Positions 34,784 through 45,572 of a stretch of 64,000 nt of DNA are shown one piece after another. The notes under the pieces are model-generated. The model did not search any database. It was not told the origin of the DNA and was given only the letters and a program-made list of their open reading frames with translations. Within the stretch, counting starts at the first letter, position 1. The number at the start of each line of letters is the position of its first letter. Source of the stretch: Siphonodentalium dalli (taxonomy: Eukaryota; Mollusca; Scaphopoda; Gadilida; Siphonodentaliidae); assembly GCA_032622095.1 (NCBI GenBank), contig CP136061.1, positions 249,375,582 through 249,439,581 on the forward strand. The letters are read 5' to 3'. Position numbers and translations under genes: made by a program.

Positions 34784-36865
34784 GCAACCACAACGCGCCG
34801 CAGGCGCGTTGTTGCTTTTCAAGTTTAGGCGTGAATGACGTCATTAATTTTTACAATACCATGAAACAGCATTTCGACGCGATGAAAATCCGGACAAGAA
34901 AAATGGGTTAAAAAAATCACGTGACTTCCGCTTCGCTTTCGCATAGAATCATGGGAACAATAATATCCCAAAAAGTAACGGTGACACAGAATCGGAAGTG
35001 GACCAACGGGATGGTTATAAAATTAACAACTTTAGTTTTTCTGAACAATTCCTACGTGATTTTGGCCTATAGATTAGTTTCGTTTGACCAATTTCGTTGG
35101 TTAGCTGAATAAAATCAGCGAAGACGTCATGACATGGTCCATGACGTCATTTGCGTAATTTGGTGTTGTGGGCTAGAATCCAGAAAAAATTGGTCTCCGC
35201 AGGAAACACTGATTTCACATCAGTATACTAGACTTGGTTGCATTTATAACCGTTTTCGCAAAAGATATATGCGAAAATAGCACAAGCAAACGTGCCTGCT
35301 TCAGAATCAAATTACCACAGTTGAATAGCCAAGGATGTACCCTTTCCAACAATGTATAGCACGACATCGTGTGTTGCGCCGATGTTTACTTATGGTGTTT
35401 TGTAATAACGATCCCGCCTTAGCCGCGTGTAATTTTCCTCCGGACAAATTGCTCAGCGAAAAATCCCCCTAATAGGCGGACAACACATTCAATAAGTTCC
35501 CGTCTCGCAACGATTTGGCCTCACAGACATATCAGCGGCTTATCAATTCCTTCGAGATAAATGATTGAACCAATCTACCCTAACAAGGGGGATTTGTTCA
35601 CGGTTGTATGTCGCGCGAATAGTATTGGCTGGCTGCCAGGTATTCACACTCAACATCGGAACGCGGCTTATTATTTGAAATCATTTGTGAGCAGTGGTGG
35701 CGGAGAGGAAGTCAAATTATATGTCCATCATAACATGGGTCGCCTTCGTTGGTGAATGTGGAATTAAGCCTCAACCAAATTTGTTGTCAAGTTGATGTGG
35801 GGGGCTTATATGACCTTGACCTTGACCATAAAATGACCTTGACCTCTGTTGAAAGACATCTCACTTAAAGGGCCATTTTGCTAGATATGTGTTGCGATGT
35901 ACGCGCTAATGTCAATATTCAGAGGCCTTTTATAGCTATCCTTTAGAAATATACCGGTATCGAGGCTCCTACATACTCGAGTCTGTATCTGACGAACAGA
36001 AACATGGGAGTACGATATCAATTTAAACTTGACCTCCACAAAGAATTTATTATATATTTGAAGAAAGTTTGTGGTCTGTGCGTGTGGGTGTGTGTGTATG
36101 TATGTATGTGTGTGTGTGTTTCCGCGATGGAATCGGAAACGGCTAACCGATTTTGATGAAACTTGGTACGGGTATGTAGTTTGACCTGAGGACTAACATG
36201 GGTATATCCGTTTGCCCGTGCGGCGTGACCTTGACCTTCAAATGACCTTGAACTCAAGTTCTCCGCTGAGCCGATTTTCACCAAATTTGGTATGTGGGGG
36301 TAGTTTCAGGCGCTGAGCAATTTCGTCACACCCGGATGCCCGTGCGGCGTGAAATTGATATTTTAAATGACATTGAACTGTATCTGGGTATCCACTGGGC
36401 CGATTTCCACCATTTTTTGGGGGTGTTGGTGTAGATGGGGATGCCAACAAATTTCGTCTCACCCACATGCCCGTCAGACAGGTACCCAGCTAAAACCTAA
36501 TGTATAGTTTGTGACTTTTGTCTGTTAGCTATGGCCGGGAAAACTTCCGGACGGATTTCGACGAAACTTGATACCTAAGTGTACGTTTGTCCGGGAAGTG
36601 TTTTGGACGGGTCAAAGTGTGATGCTTGATCTTCAAAATGGTCGATTCAAGATCAAATCAGGTATTAGTGGCGGATTTCGACGATATTCGATAGCTAGGG
36701 ATACTTTTGTCCGGGCAGTGTTTTGGACGGCTTAACTCGTAACCCCGACCTGACATTGACATTCAAAACGGTAAATTCAAAGTCGAATCTGGTCAAATTT
36801 CGCATAACTAGATCCGACGAAGCACCGCGTGTGGTTGCCCCGTTACGTGTCACGTACGATCATAT
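34784..36865 (-). mobile_element. Element E, complete copy in array C (site 2)
   Basis: It is 2,082 bp. The left junction is CGTGTCATAA-TA-GCAACC and the right junction GATCATAT-TA-AATAAATTG; the empty site in array B has a single TA between the same flanks. This gives a direct before/after comparison of an insertion. Hairpin, asymmetric inverted repeats, palindrome near the right end (TACGTGTCACGTA) and internal modules are as in array A. It has two extra A bases near 34911-34917 relative to later C copies. Confidence 0.88.
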
Positions 36866-36867
36866 TA

Positions 36868-37398
36868 AATAAATTGTGATATGATAGTACAAAGCCGCCA
36901 CTCTCACATTATAGACACATCTCAATCAATCAGCCCCGCCAATTTAAACACCCTTGCTGGACCGTCGAATGATATGGTTTAGTTGCCAAAAAAAAAACGC
37001 AATACAAAAAATCGCAATATACAAAATAACTTATCCCCGCACACGATTGTTTAGCTTGACAACATAGAGACACTATTACTGAAATGAAAGCTGGTCTGGC
37101 TGACCTGAGGTATCGGGTTTAAACCACTGATTTAGTTGTAAAACCTAAATGTTTGTGTAACCAAGTTAAAACCGAATATGAAGAAGTGTGTTTTCAAAAT
37201 ACATTAACGTATCTGGCCCTGCGTGTTTGTACACTGACATGATAACATGTGTGTTAAAATCATCGAACAAACAAGATATCACGATGAAGAGTCAGATGAA
37301 TTCATTTTATACCATAATTTGCTATGCTATTGTGTGTGTAACACCTATTTTGTAATTTTCATATTTACACCCTACTGTGGGTAGGCCTATACATCATA
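36868..37398. other. Backbone between site 2 and site 1
   Basis: About 530 bp, AT-rich with an A10 run, no gene seen. It ends at the TA (37397-37398) that is the unoccupied site 1. Confidence 0.6.
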
Positions 37399-37725
37399 GT
37401 TCATATATGTTGTTGTTATATCAATTAAATATGAGGAGAATTGCCTACATTTCAATAAAAAGTAACTGAATGGTGTTATATGCACTATGAAACAGATGAC
37501 TGGGTTTATCAAGTGACTGCTGGCTTGGATACAATCTGACGTCATGACGTAAATGTGTGCATCACTACGCGTGACGCACGTTACTTATAGCGTCGTGTGT
37601 GTCTCTCTCGTTGATGATGCATTCTAAAAGTAAACAGCAGAGTAGTTTAATTCGCAAAACAAATCAAAACTAACAATTATGGCATAAATAAAATACATCC
37701 ATAGCAGCCGATAGTACTAAATGTT

Positions 37726-37799
37726 CACCACTCGTGGTATTGTGGTTTTAACCACTCGCCAAAAGGCTTGTGGTTAAAACCACAATACCACCCGTGGTG
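37726..37799. repeat. 74-bp hairpin (30-bp arms) next to the protease exon
   Basis: The arms begin CACCAC and end GTGGTG; 28 of 30 positions pair and the loop is about 14 bp. It starts about 50 bp past the protease stop codon, inside the presumed 3' untranslated region, so in a transcript it would form a strong stem. No target duplication was evident, so a MITE identity is not supported. Confidence 0.8.
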
Positions 37800-37847
37800 A
37801 AAATTTGGTGCTCTCGGCTAAAACGGTGTATTCTATAGATATCAGCG

Positions 37848-38027
37848 CTATCCCGCTGGAGGGGTGTATAGCCTAATCTGACTGTTAATCCAATCAATGT
37901 ATGACGAAACGCGTGTGTAAACGTTCGGAAAATTGGGCGTGTTGCATGCATAGCTCCCCCACGATGTGATTCCTGCCAGAACGTAAGATCCCCGTCTGAA
38001 GCACACCAATGGACTTCCGGAGTCGCC
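37848..38027 (-). CDS. Terminal exon of a trypsin-like S1 serine protease (gene fragment)
   Basis: The minus strand encodes 59 residues and a TAG stop. The exon starts with GDSGSP, holding the catalytic Ser195 and oxyanion Gly193, and continues with GITSWG (substrate-binding 214-216), Cys220 and [17 protein letters not shown], the usual S1 C-terminus. A polypyrimidine tract and CAG acceptor lie immediately upstream (38028 onward). An intron just before GDSG is a known position in trypsin genes. Oddities: GDSGSP instead of GDSGGP, and Asn at the position that is normally Gly226 in the specificity pocket. A possible ATTAAA poly-A signal lies at 37646-37651 (minus). No upstream exon with the His or Asp catalytic residues was found in the unit, so the fragment cannot make an active protease alone. 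Confidence 0.85.
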   Translation of the reverse strand, partial: GDSGSPLVCFRRGSYVLAGITSWGSYACNTPNFPNVYTRVSSYIDWINSQIRLYTPPAG

Positions 38028-38652
38028 CTGAAACAGAGATAACAAAGAAACATCATATACGTACATCAGTACATGAGAGCTAATTTTATCAATACATATA
38101 GCTACTAGCAATTATTAATTAAAAGAGCTAAGATTAAAGGTGGATTATCTCTTCCGCAACATGGTCTATATAGTTTCCTGGGTTTGAAATAATGAATACG
38201 AATCGAAGACCCCTGTCCTGAAACGCGTCTATCAATTATTATTGATTTTATTTGGAATTTTGTTCGTATAAAATAACTCTGTGCCGTTCAATGATGGTCC
38301 CTGATATTCACGGCCGTCTTTTTTATTTTAGTTTTTTAGTTATTTTCAGTTATTTTAATCATTGACAATATGCTACACTGTAGGTCTTATTTACTTGATT
38401 CGCACTTAATATTACAATATATACACTCAATCGGAGACTTTTTGCGCCTCGCATTGATTCGGAGCACCGTACTGGAGGCCTCTATATAAAAGTTATATAT
38501 ATATAGAACAAATAAGTGTCCCATTAATTGAATAAAACTACCACAAGATACAGTATTATGTTGCTGGTGATACTTCGCATCATCTTATGTTCCTAAAATA
38601 ATTTGGTATTAAGTTTTATTCTAAATGGGTTCTCACTCCCACTCGGTTATAT

Positions 38653-38885
38653 TTAACCCTTTGAGTGCCAGGGGCCGATCACATCGGCCCTAAACCTACA
38701 AAATAAGGCTGTTAAAGAATATAAGAATAAATTATTAAAATTGTAAAAAAAAAAAAAAATGTTAGGCCAATGCATTCTCTTATATATGCGAGGCGACCTA
38801 TGGTCGACTCGCATATATAAGAGAATGCATTGTCACAGGGTATATGGGTTGATACAAAAATCGGACCTGGCACTCAAAGGGTTAA
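38653..38885. mobile_element. piggyBac-type MITE, array C copy 1 (with TTAA flanks)
   Basis: The element proper is 38657-38881 (225 bp, 15-A run). The palindrome arms match perfectly here because the right arm has ATATA where array B has ATATG. Confidence 0.85.
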
Positions 38886-39947
38886 TTTGGTATCGCCACC
38901 ATGGATGAGCCATGTTTTACTCCCGAAGCTGAAGAAATCGTAATTTAGGGGCGTCAAATGGGATTATGCATATTAACATTTTATACTATAGTACCAGTTC
39001 GTGTGCTGTAATGAATTCGGTAATATTAGCCAGTGTGTGTTGTCATTGCCAACAAAATCACCTAACCTTCGTGACCATGACACATACGCGTGCAAAGTCA
39101 ACCCGTTCAGAAGTATCGTGTCAACGTCTGCCGTCTACTAAACGTGTGGCGAAGAATAATCCTATCTTCTGCTAAACGAATGACCAATCAGCGCTGTGCA
39201 GCAGAGATTTTCCGTAGCGGAATGATTTTAATTTTATTGAAGCCAATTGTGGCTTCTTGTACTCGCATGTGTCCCGTAGCTAGTGGAGAGTGATATATTG
39301 GCCGTGTAACGGGAACAAAATCAGGAGTCCATAAGTTTTGATAACTTTATATTTGTATAAGTCTCTGCCGGGAAGCACTGTGTAAACAGGTTATGAAGAG
39401 GTGTTGCTGGTAGGTAAGTTCCGGGTGAAGTGCCGTTCTGTCTCTCAAGAACGGGTAGTTATTTTCTAGTATCGGTGGTATCATGTGTCCATATAAGGTC
39501 TGAGGTATCATGATATACATGTTATCTATACGTTCACTATAGCGTATATCACACTATTGTTACTGGAGTATTCTATTTTTCTACCCATACCCGTGTTGTA
39601 CAATGAATGCAACCAGTCATAGGCAATTAAGGTATGCTCTTATTAATTATGTGCATGTGTACGCTCGTATGCATCAATTCATATGCCTCGCATGTTACAC
39701 GGTGCTTACCACTACATGATTAACCATATCAATACAACAGCGGGGAATGGAAGATTATCCCAGATCCGGGAACACATCAAACTCTATCTATCATACTATC
39801 TTGTGTACTATCGGACACATGCCGTGGTTGGAACAGAACGGAAATTCAACATGCATGCATCATTCGTCGTGGTACTGATATGTGGATGAGCACAATGTGG
39901 CACATAAACAGCATAGAGTTGTCCTCCTTCATTAATGTTTAGGTTTT
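38886..39947. other. Backbone region, promoter-like marks only (array C)
   Basis: Counterpart of 15719-16780, with a few substitutions. The CCAATCAGCG box and GTAAGT donor-like site are conserved; no gene is recognised. Confidence 0.4.
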
Positions 39948-40699
39948 CTACACCAAATGTGTAGCCCTGCTACACAATCATTATAATCAATTTTGATCTT
40001 AAACATATTTGTGTAGTATATGTGTAGTTTCATATTCATACACAAATTGTGTAACAATTTTTACACATAAATGGGTAAATTTATACAGATTTATACACAA
40101 CTGTGTGCATAAAATCAACGCATATCCCTCTTACATTTTGTGTAGGTTCTTACACACAAAGTTCGTAGACAAGAAATGTAAGTTCAGTAGTCCGACCTGT
40201 GGGTATATTATTAAAGATAAATGCATATTTATATGTTAAAACTTTCATGGCGTATAGTGGTATGTAGTATTTTGTTCTGTACTGTGTGAGATTTTGTTTT
40301 ATATTAACAATCCAGGGTCGTGGCGTAATTGCATAATATTAGTATTATTACAACAATCATAACAAAAGTCTAAGGGCAGTAATCGCCATGAAAGTTATAA
40401 CAAATAAATCCTTATATATTATTTATACTATACCCACAAATCGGAATTCTGAACTTACAATCCTTGTCTACGATCTATGTAGATTGCATGCTGAAAAAAA
40501 AAATTCTCAAACAATATGGCCGTCATGCAGCAGAAGTTATGAATCTGAAAGTACCACAATGCGCATGCTCTACGATCTTACACAATTGTGTGTAACAGAA
40601 TATACACAATATGTATAGAATGGCCCTTTGTCCATGTAGTTATATGTAAAACTATACATTGATGTGTGTGTTAATCGTGTTTACACATTACATGTGTAA
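39948..40699. repeat. TACACA/TGTGTA palindrome cluster (array C)
   Basis: Same cluster as in array B, with an 11-bp local duplication that adds another TGTGTAG (near 40012-40028). Other copies are 46639-47390, 53330-54081 and 60021-60772. Confidence 0.6.
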
Positions 40700-41222
40700 T
40701 CGCTTCTACACATTAGTCATAAGAGTGTTCCCTGTATCATCTGTAAGGTTCATTTTGACTTGGAAATTTGTGAATTGAGGATTCAGGGGTATATGGTGGA
40801 GACCTTCGTCCGTCCGTCCATCATAGTGCATATTTTGTCCGCACTTTTTTTCCAGAGTTATGTCCCTTTGCCAGAGATATGACTCAGGGTTTGTTTTGTC
40901 CGCATTTTTTCCAGAGTAATGGTAATTTGCCAGAGCTATGAACCGGGGTTAAACTGAGAGAAATGTCCCACTATTACTTTATTTTCTCTATATATATAGC
41001 CAATATTGAGCGTAGAGTCGGAGGTATTGGCCCACTCTTGGCGTTGCCCTTCTTTGTCATTGGGATTCGTGTTTTGAGGTATTGGAGCTGATAAAATTAG
41101 TCATTTATGATATCATTTAATGACAACAAATAAACACATGTCAATTATAGTGCTGATAAATACGTAGGAGTGTAACTCAGTGAATGGTCACCTTTCACAT
41201 AATGAACTACTACACATGGTTT

Positions 41223-41319
41223 AAACCTACAGTGACGGTCCAACCAAACCTACAGTGACGGTCCAACCAAACCTACAGTGACGGTCCAACCAAACCTACA
41301 GTGACGGTCCAACCAAACC
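41223..41319. repeat. 23-bp tandem repeat, 4 copies (array C type)
   Basis: Four copies plus a partial; the same count is seen at 47914-48010, 54605-54701 and 61296-61392. Confidence 0.9.
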
Positions 41320-41477
41320 GGGTCTAAGTGGGCGTTTCGGTAGCTGGCTGATTAGAAGAGCATGCAATGGAACTACAATTACCAGGCGGTCTACAAGCAG
41401 GTCGGTAGAATGATTATTTGCCCGCCGTCAATTAGTGAGAAGATGCACACGCTTATAACAACCCTCGTGTCATAATA

Positions 41478-43557
41478 GCAACCACAACGCGCCGCAGGCG
41501 CGTTGTTGCTTTTCAAGTTTAGGCGTGAATGACGTCATTAATTTTTACAATACCATGAAACAGCATTTCGACGCGATGAAAATCCGGACAAGAAAAATGG
41601 GTTAAAAATCACGTGACTTCCGCTTCGCTTTCGCATAGAATCATGGGAACAATAATATCCCAAAAAGTAACGGTGACACAGAATCGGAAGTGGACCAACG
41701 GGATGGTTATAAAATTAACAACTTTAGTTGTTCTGAACAATTCCTACGTGATTTTGGCCTATAGATTAGTTTCGTTTGACCAATTTCGTTGGTTAGCTGA
41801 ATAAAATCAGCGAAGACGTCATGACATGGTCCATGACGTCATTTGCGTAATTTGGTGTTGTGGGCTAGAATCCAGAAAAAATTGGTCTCCGCAGGAAACA
41901 CTGATTTCACATCAGTATACTAGACTTGGTTGCATTTATAACCGTTTTCGCAAAAGATATATGCGAAAATAGCACAAGCAAACGTGCCTGCTTCAGAATC
42001 AAATTACCACAGTTGAATAGCCAAGGATGTACCCTTTCCAACAATGTATAGCACGACATCGTGTGTTGCGCCGATGTTTACTTATGGTGTTTTGTAATAA
42101 CGATCCCGCCTTAGCCGCGTGTAATTTTCCTCCGGACAAATTGCTCAGCGAAAAATCCCCCTAATAGGCGGACAACACATTCAATAAGTTCCCGTCTCGC
42201 AACGATTTGGCCTCACAGACATATCAGCGGCTTATCAATTCCTTCGAGATAAATGATTGAACCAATCTACCCTAACAAGGGGGATTTGTTCACGGTTGTA
42301 TGTCGCGCGAATAGTATTGGCTGGCTGCCAGGTATTCACACTCAACATCGGAACGCGGCTTATTATTTGAAATCATTTGTGAGCAGTGGTGGCGGAGAGG
42401 AAGTCAAATTATATGTCCATCATAACATGGGTCGCCTTCGTTGGTGAATGTGGAATTAAGCCTCAACCAAATTTGTTGTCAAGTTGATGTGGGGGGCTTA
42501 TATGACCTTGACCTTGACCATAAAATGACCTTGACCTCTGTTGAAAGACATCTCACTTAAAGGGCCATTTTGCTAGAAATGTGTTGCGATGTACGCGCTA
42601 ATGTCAATATTCAGAGGCCTTTTATAGCTATCCTTTAGAAATATACCGGTATCGAGGCTCCTACATACTCGAGTCTGTATCTGACGAACAGAAACATGGG
42701 AGTACGATATCAATTTAAACTTGACCTCCACAAAGAATTTATTATATATTTGAAGAAAGTTTGTGGTCTGTGCGTGTGGGTGTGTGTGTATGTATGTATG
42801 TGTGTGTGTGTTTCCGCGATGGAATCGGAAACGGCTAACCGATTTTGATGAAACTTGGTACGGGTATGTAGTTTGACCTGAGGACTAACATGGGTATATC
42901 CGTTTGCCCGTGCGGCGTGACCTTGACCTTCAAATGACCTTGAACTCAAGTTCTCCGCTGAGCCGATTTTCACCAAATTTGGTATGTGGGGGTAGTTTCA
43001 GGCGCTGAGCAATTTCGTCACACCCGGATGCCCGTGCGGCGTGAAATTGATATTTTAAATGACATTGAACTGTATCTGGGTATCCACTGGGCCGATTTCC
43101 ACCATTTTTTGGGGGTGTTGGTGTAGATGGGGATGCCAACAAATTTCGTCTCACCCACATGCCCGTCAGACAGGTACCCAGCTAAAACCTAATGTATAGT
43201 TTGTGACTTTTGTCTGTTAGCTATGGCCGGGAAAACTTCCGGACGGATTTCGACGAAACTTGATACCTAAGTGTACGTTTGTCCGGGAAGTGTTTTGGAC
43301 GGGTCAAAGTGTGATGCTTGATCTTCAAAATGGTCGATTCAAGATCAAATCAGGTATTAGTGGCGGATTTCGACGATATTCGATAGCTAGGGATACTTTT
43401 GTCCGGGCAGTGTTTTGGACGGCTTAACTCGTAACCCCGACCTGACATTGACATTCAAAACGGTAAATTCAAAGTCGAATCTGGTCAAATTTCGCATAAC
43501 TAGATCCGACGAAGCACCGCGTGTGGTTGCCCCGTTACGTGTCACGTACGATCATAT
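41478..43557 (-). mobile_element. Element E, complete copy in array C
   Basis: It is 2,080 bp, at site 2 with TA on both sides (41476-41477, 43558-43559). It has a private A (AGAAATG instead of AGATATG near 42578). Confidence 0.88.
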
Positions 43558-44417
43558 TAAATAAATTGTGATATGATAGTACAAAGCCGCCACTCTCACA
43601 TTATAGACACATCTCAATCAATCAGCCCCGCCAATTTAAACACCCTTGCTGGACCGTCGAATGATATGGTTTAGTTGCCAAAAAAAAAACGCAATACAAA
43701 AAATCGCAATATACAAAATAACTTATCCCCGCACACGATTGTTTAGCTTGACAACATAGAGACACTATTACTGAAATGAAAGCTGGTCTGGCTGACCTGA
43801 GGTATCGGGTTTAAACCACTGATTTAGTTGTAAAACCTAAATGTTTGTGTAACCAAGTTAAAACCGAATATGAAGAAGTGTGTTTTCAAAATACATTAAC
43901 GTATCTGGCCCTGCGTGTTTGTACACTGACATGATAACATGTGTGTTAAAATCATCGAACAAACAAGATATCACGATGAAGAGTCAGATGAATTCATTTT
44001 ATACCATAATTTGCTATGCTATTGTGTGTGTAACACCTATTTTGTAATTTTCATATTTACACCCTACTGTGGGTAGGCCTATACATCATAGTTCATATAT
44101 GTTGTTGTTATATCAATTAAATATGAGGAGAATTGCCTACATTTCAATAAAAAGTAACTGAATGGTGTTATATGCACTATGAAACAGATGACTGGGTTTA
44201 TCAAGTGACTGCTGGCTTGGATACAATCTGACGTCATGACGTAAATGTGTGCATCACTACGCGTGACGCACGTTACTTATAGCGTCGTGTGTGTCTCTCT
44301 CGTTGATGATGCATTCTAAAAGTAAACAGCAGAGTAGTTTAATTCGCAAAACAAATCAAAACTAACAATTATGGCATAAATAAAATACATCCATAGCAGC
44401 CGATAGTACTAAATGTT

Positions 44418-44491
44418 CACCACTCGTGGTATTGTGGTTTTAACCACTCGCCAAAAGGCTTGTGGTTAAAACCACAATACCACCCGTGGTG
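44418..44491. repeat. 74-bp hairpin, copy 2
   Basis: Same sequence and position relative to the protease exon as the copy at 37726-37799. Confidence 0.8.
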
Positions 44492-44539
44492 AAAATTTGG
44501 TGCTCTCGGCTAAAACGGTGTATTCTATAGATATCAGCG

Positions 44540-44719
44540 CTATCCCGCTGGAGGGGTGTATAGCCTAATCTGACTGTTAATCCAATCAATGTATGACGAA
44601 ACGCGTGTGTAAACGTTCGGAAAATTGGGCGTGTTGCATGCATAGCTCCCCCACGATGTGATTCCTGCCAGAACGTAAGATCCCCGTCTGAAGCACACCA
44701 ATGGACTTCCGGAGTCGCC
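44540..44719 (-). CDS. Terminal exon of a trypsin-like S1 serine protease, copy 2
   Basis: Encodes the same 59 residues as the exon at 37848-38027, with the same acceptor and stop. The unit again lacks visible upstream exons. Confidence 0.85.
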   Translation of the reverse strand, partial: GDSGSPLVCFRRGSYVLAGITSWGSYACNTPNFPNVYTRVSSYIDWINSQIRLYTPPAG

Positions 44720-45348
44720 CTGAAACAGAGATAACAAAGAAACATCATATACGTACATCAGTACATGAGAGCTAATTTTATCAATACATATAGCTACTAG
44801 CAATTATTAATTAAAAGAGCTAAGATTAAAGGTGGATTATCTCTTCCGCAACATGGTCTATATAGTTTCCTGGGTTTGAAATAATGAATACGAATCGAAG
44901 ACCCCTGTCCTGAAACGCGTCTATCAATTATTATTGATTTTATTTGGAATTTTGTTCGTATAAAATAACTCTGTGCCGTTCAATGATGGTCCCTGATATT
45001 CACGGCCGTCTTTTTTATTTTAGTTTTTTAGTTATTTTCAGTTATTTTAATCATTGACAATATGCTACACTGTAGGTCTTATTTACTTGATTCGCACTTA
45101 ATATTACAATATATACACTCAATCGGAGACTTTTTGCGCCTCGCATTGATTCGGAGCACCGTACTGGAGGCCTCTATATAAAAGTTATATATATATAGAA
45201 CAAATAAGTGTCCCATTAATTGAATAAAACTACCACAAGATACAGTATTATGTTGCTGGTGATACTTCGCATCATCTTATGTTCCTAAAATAATTTGGTA
45301 TTAAGTTTTATTCTAAATGGGTTCTCACTCCCACTCGGTTATATTTAA

Positions 45349-45572
45349 CCCTTTGAGTGCCAGGGGCCGATCACATCGGCCCTAAACCTACAAAATAAGG
45401 CTGTTAAAGAATATAAGAATAAATTATTAAAATTGTAAAAAAAAAAAAAATGTTAGGCCAATGCATTCTCTTATATATGCGAGGCGACCTATGGTCGACT
45501 CGCATATATAAGAGAATGCATTGTCACAGGGTATATGGGTTGATACAAAAATCGGACCTGGCACTCAAAGGG
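45349..45572. mobile_element. piggyBac-type MITE, array C copy 2
   Basis: It is 224 bp (14-A run), flanked by TTAA, with perfect palindrome arms. Confidence 0.85.

Larger units (their letters stand above)
37399..38535. other. 1,137-bp segment present in array C, absent from array B
   Basis: It lies between the unoccupied site 1 and AACTACCA. It includes a CRE-like TGACGTCATGACGT near 37539-37552, a 74-bp hairpin, the terminal exon of an S1 serine protease with its splice acceptor, and a TATA-like TATATAAAAG at 38483-38492. In array B this whole segment is replaced by the truncated element E. Copies follow at 44091-45227, 50782-51918 and 57473-58609. Confidence 0.8.

Noticed and set aside
34784-36865. 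Canonical Helitron identity for element E
   Set aside because: No TC start or CTRR end with A^T insertion; the TA flanks in complete copies do not fit, although structure is Helentron-like.
38483-38492. TATATAAAAG as a promoter
   Set aside because: A single motif in very AT-rich sequence with no downstream gene on the plus strand; mentioned only inside the segment entry.
40555-40615. Minus-strand HAHC-like codons considered as the catalytic-His exon of the protease
   Set aside because: The surrounding residues do not fit an S1 TAAHC context and the frame closes shortly after.
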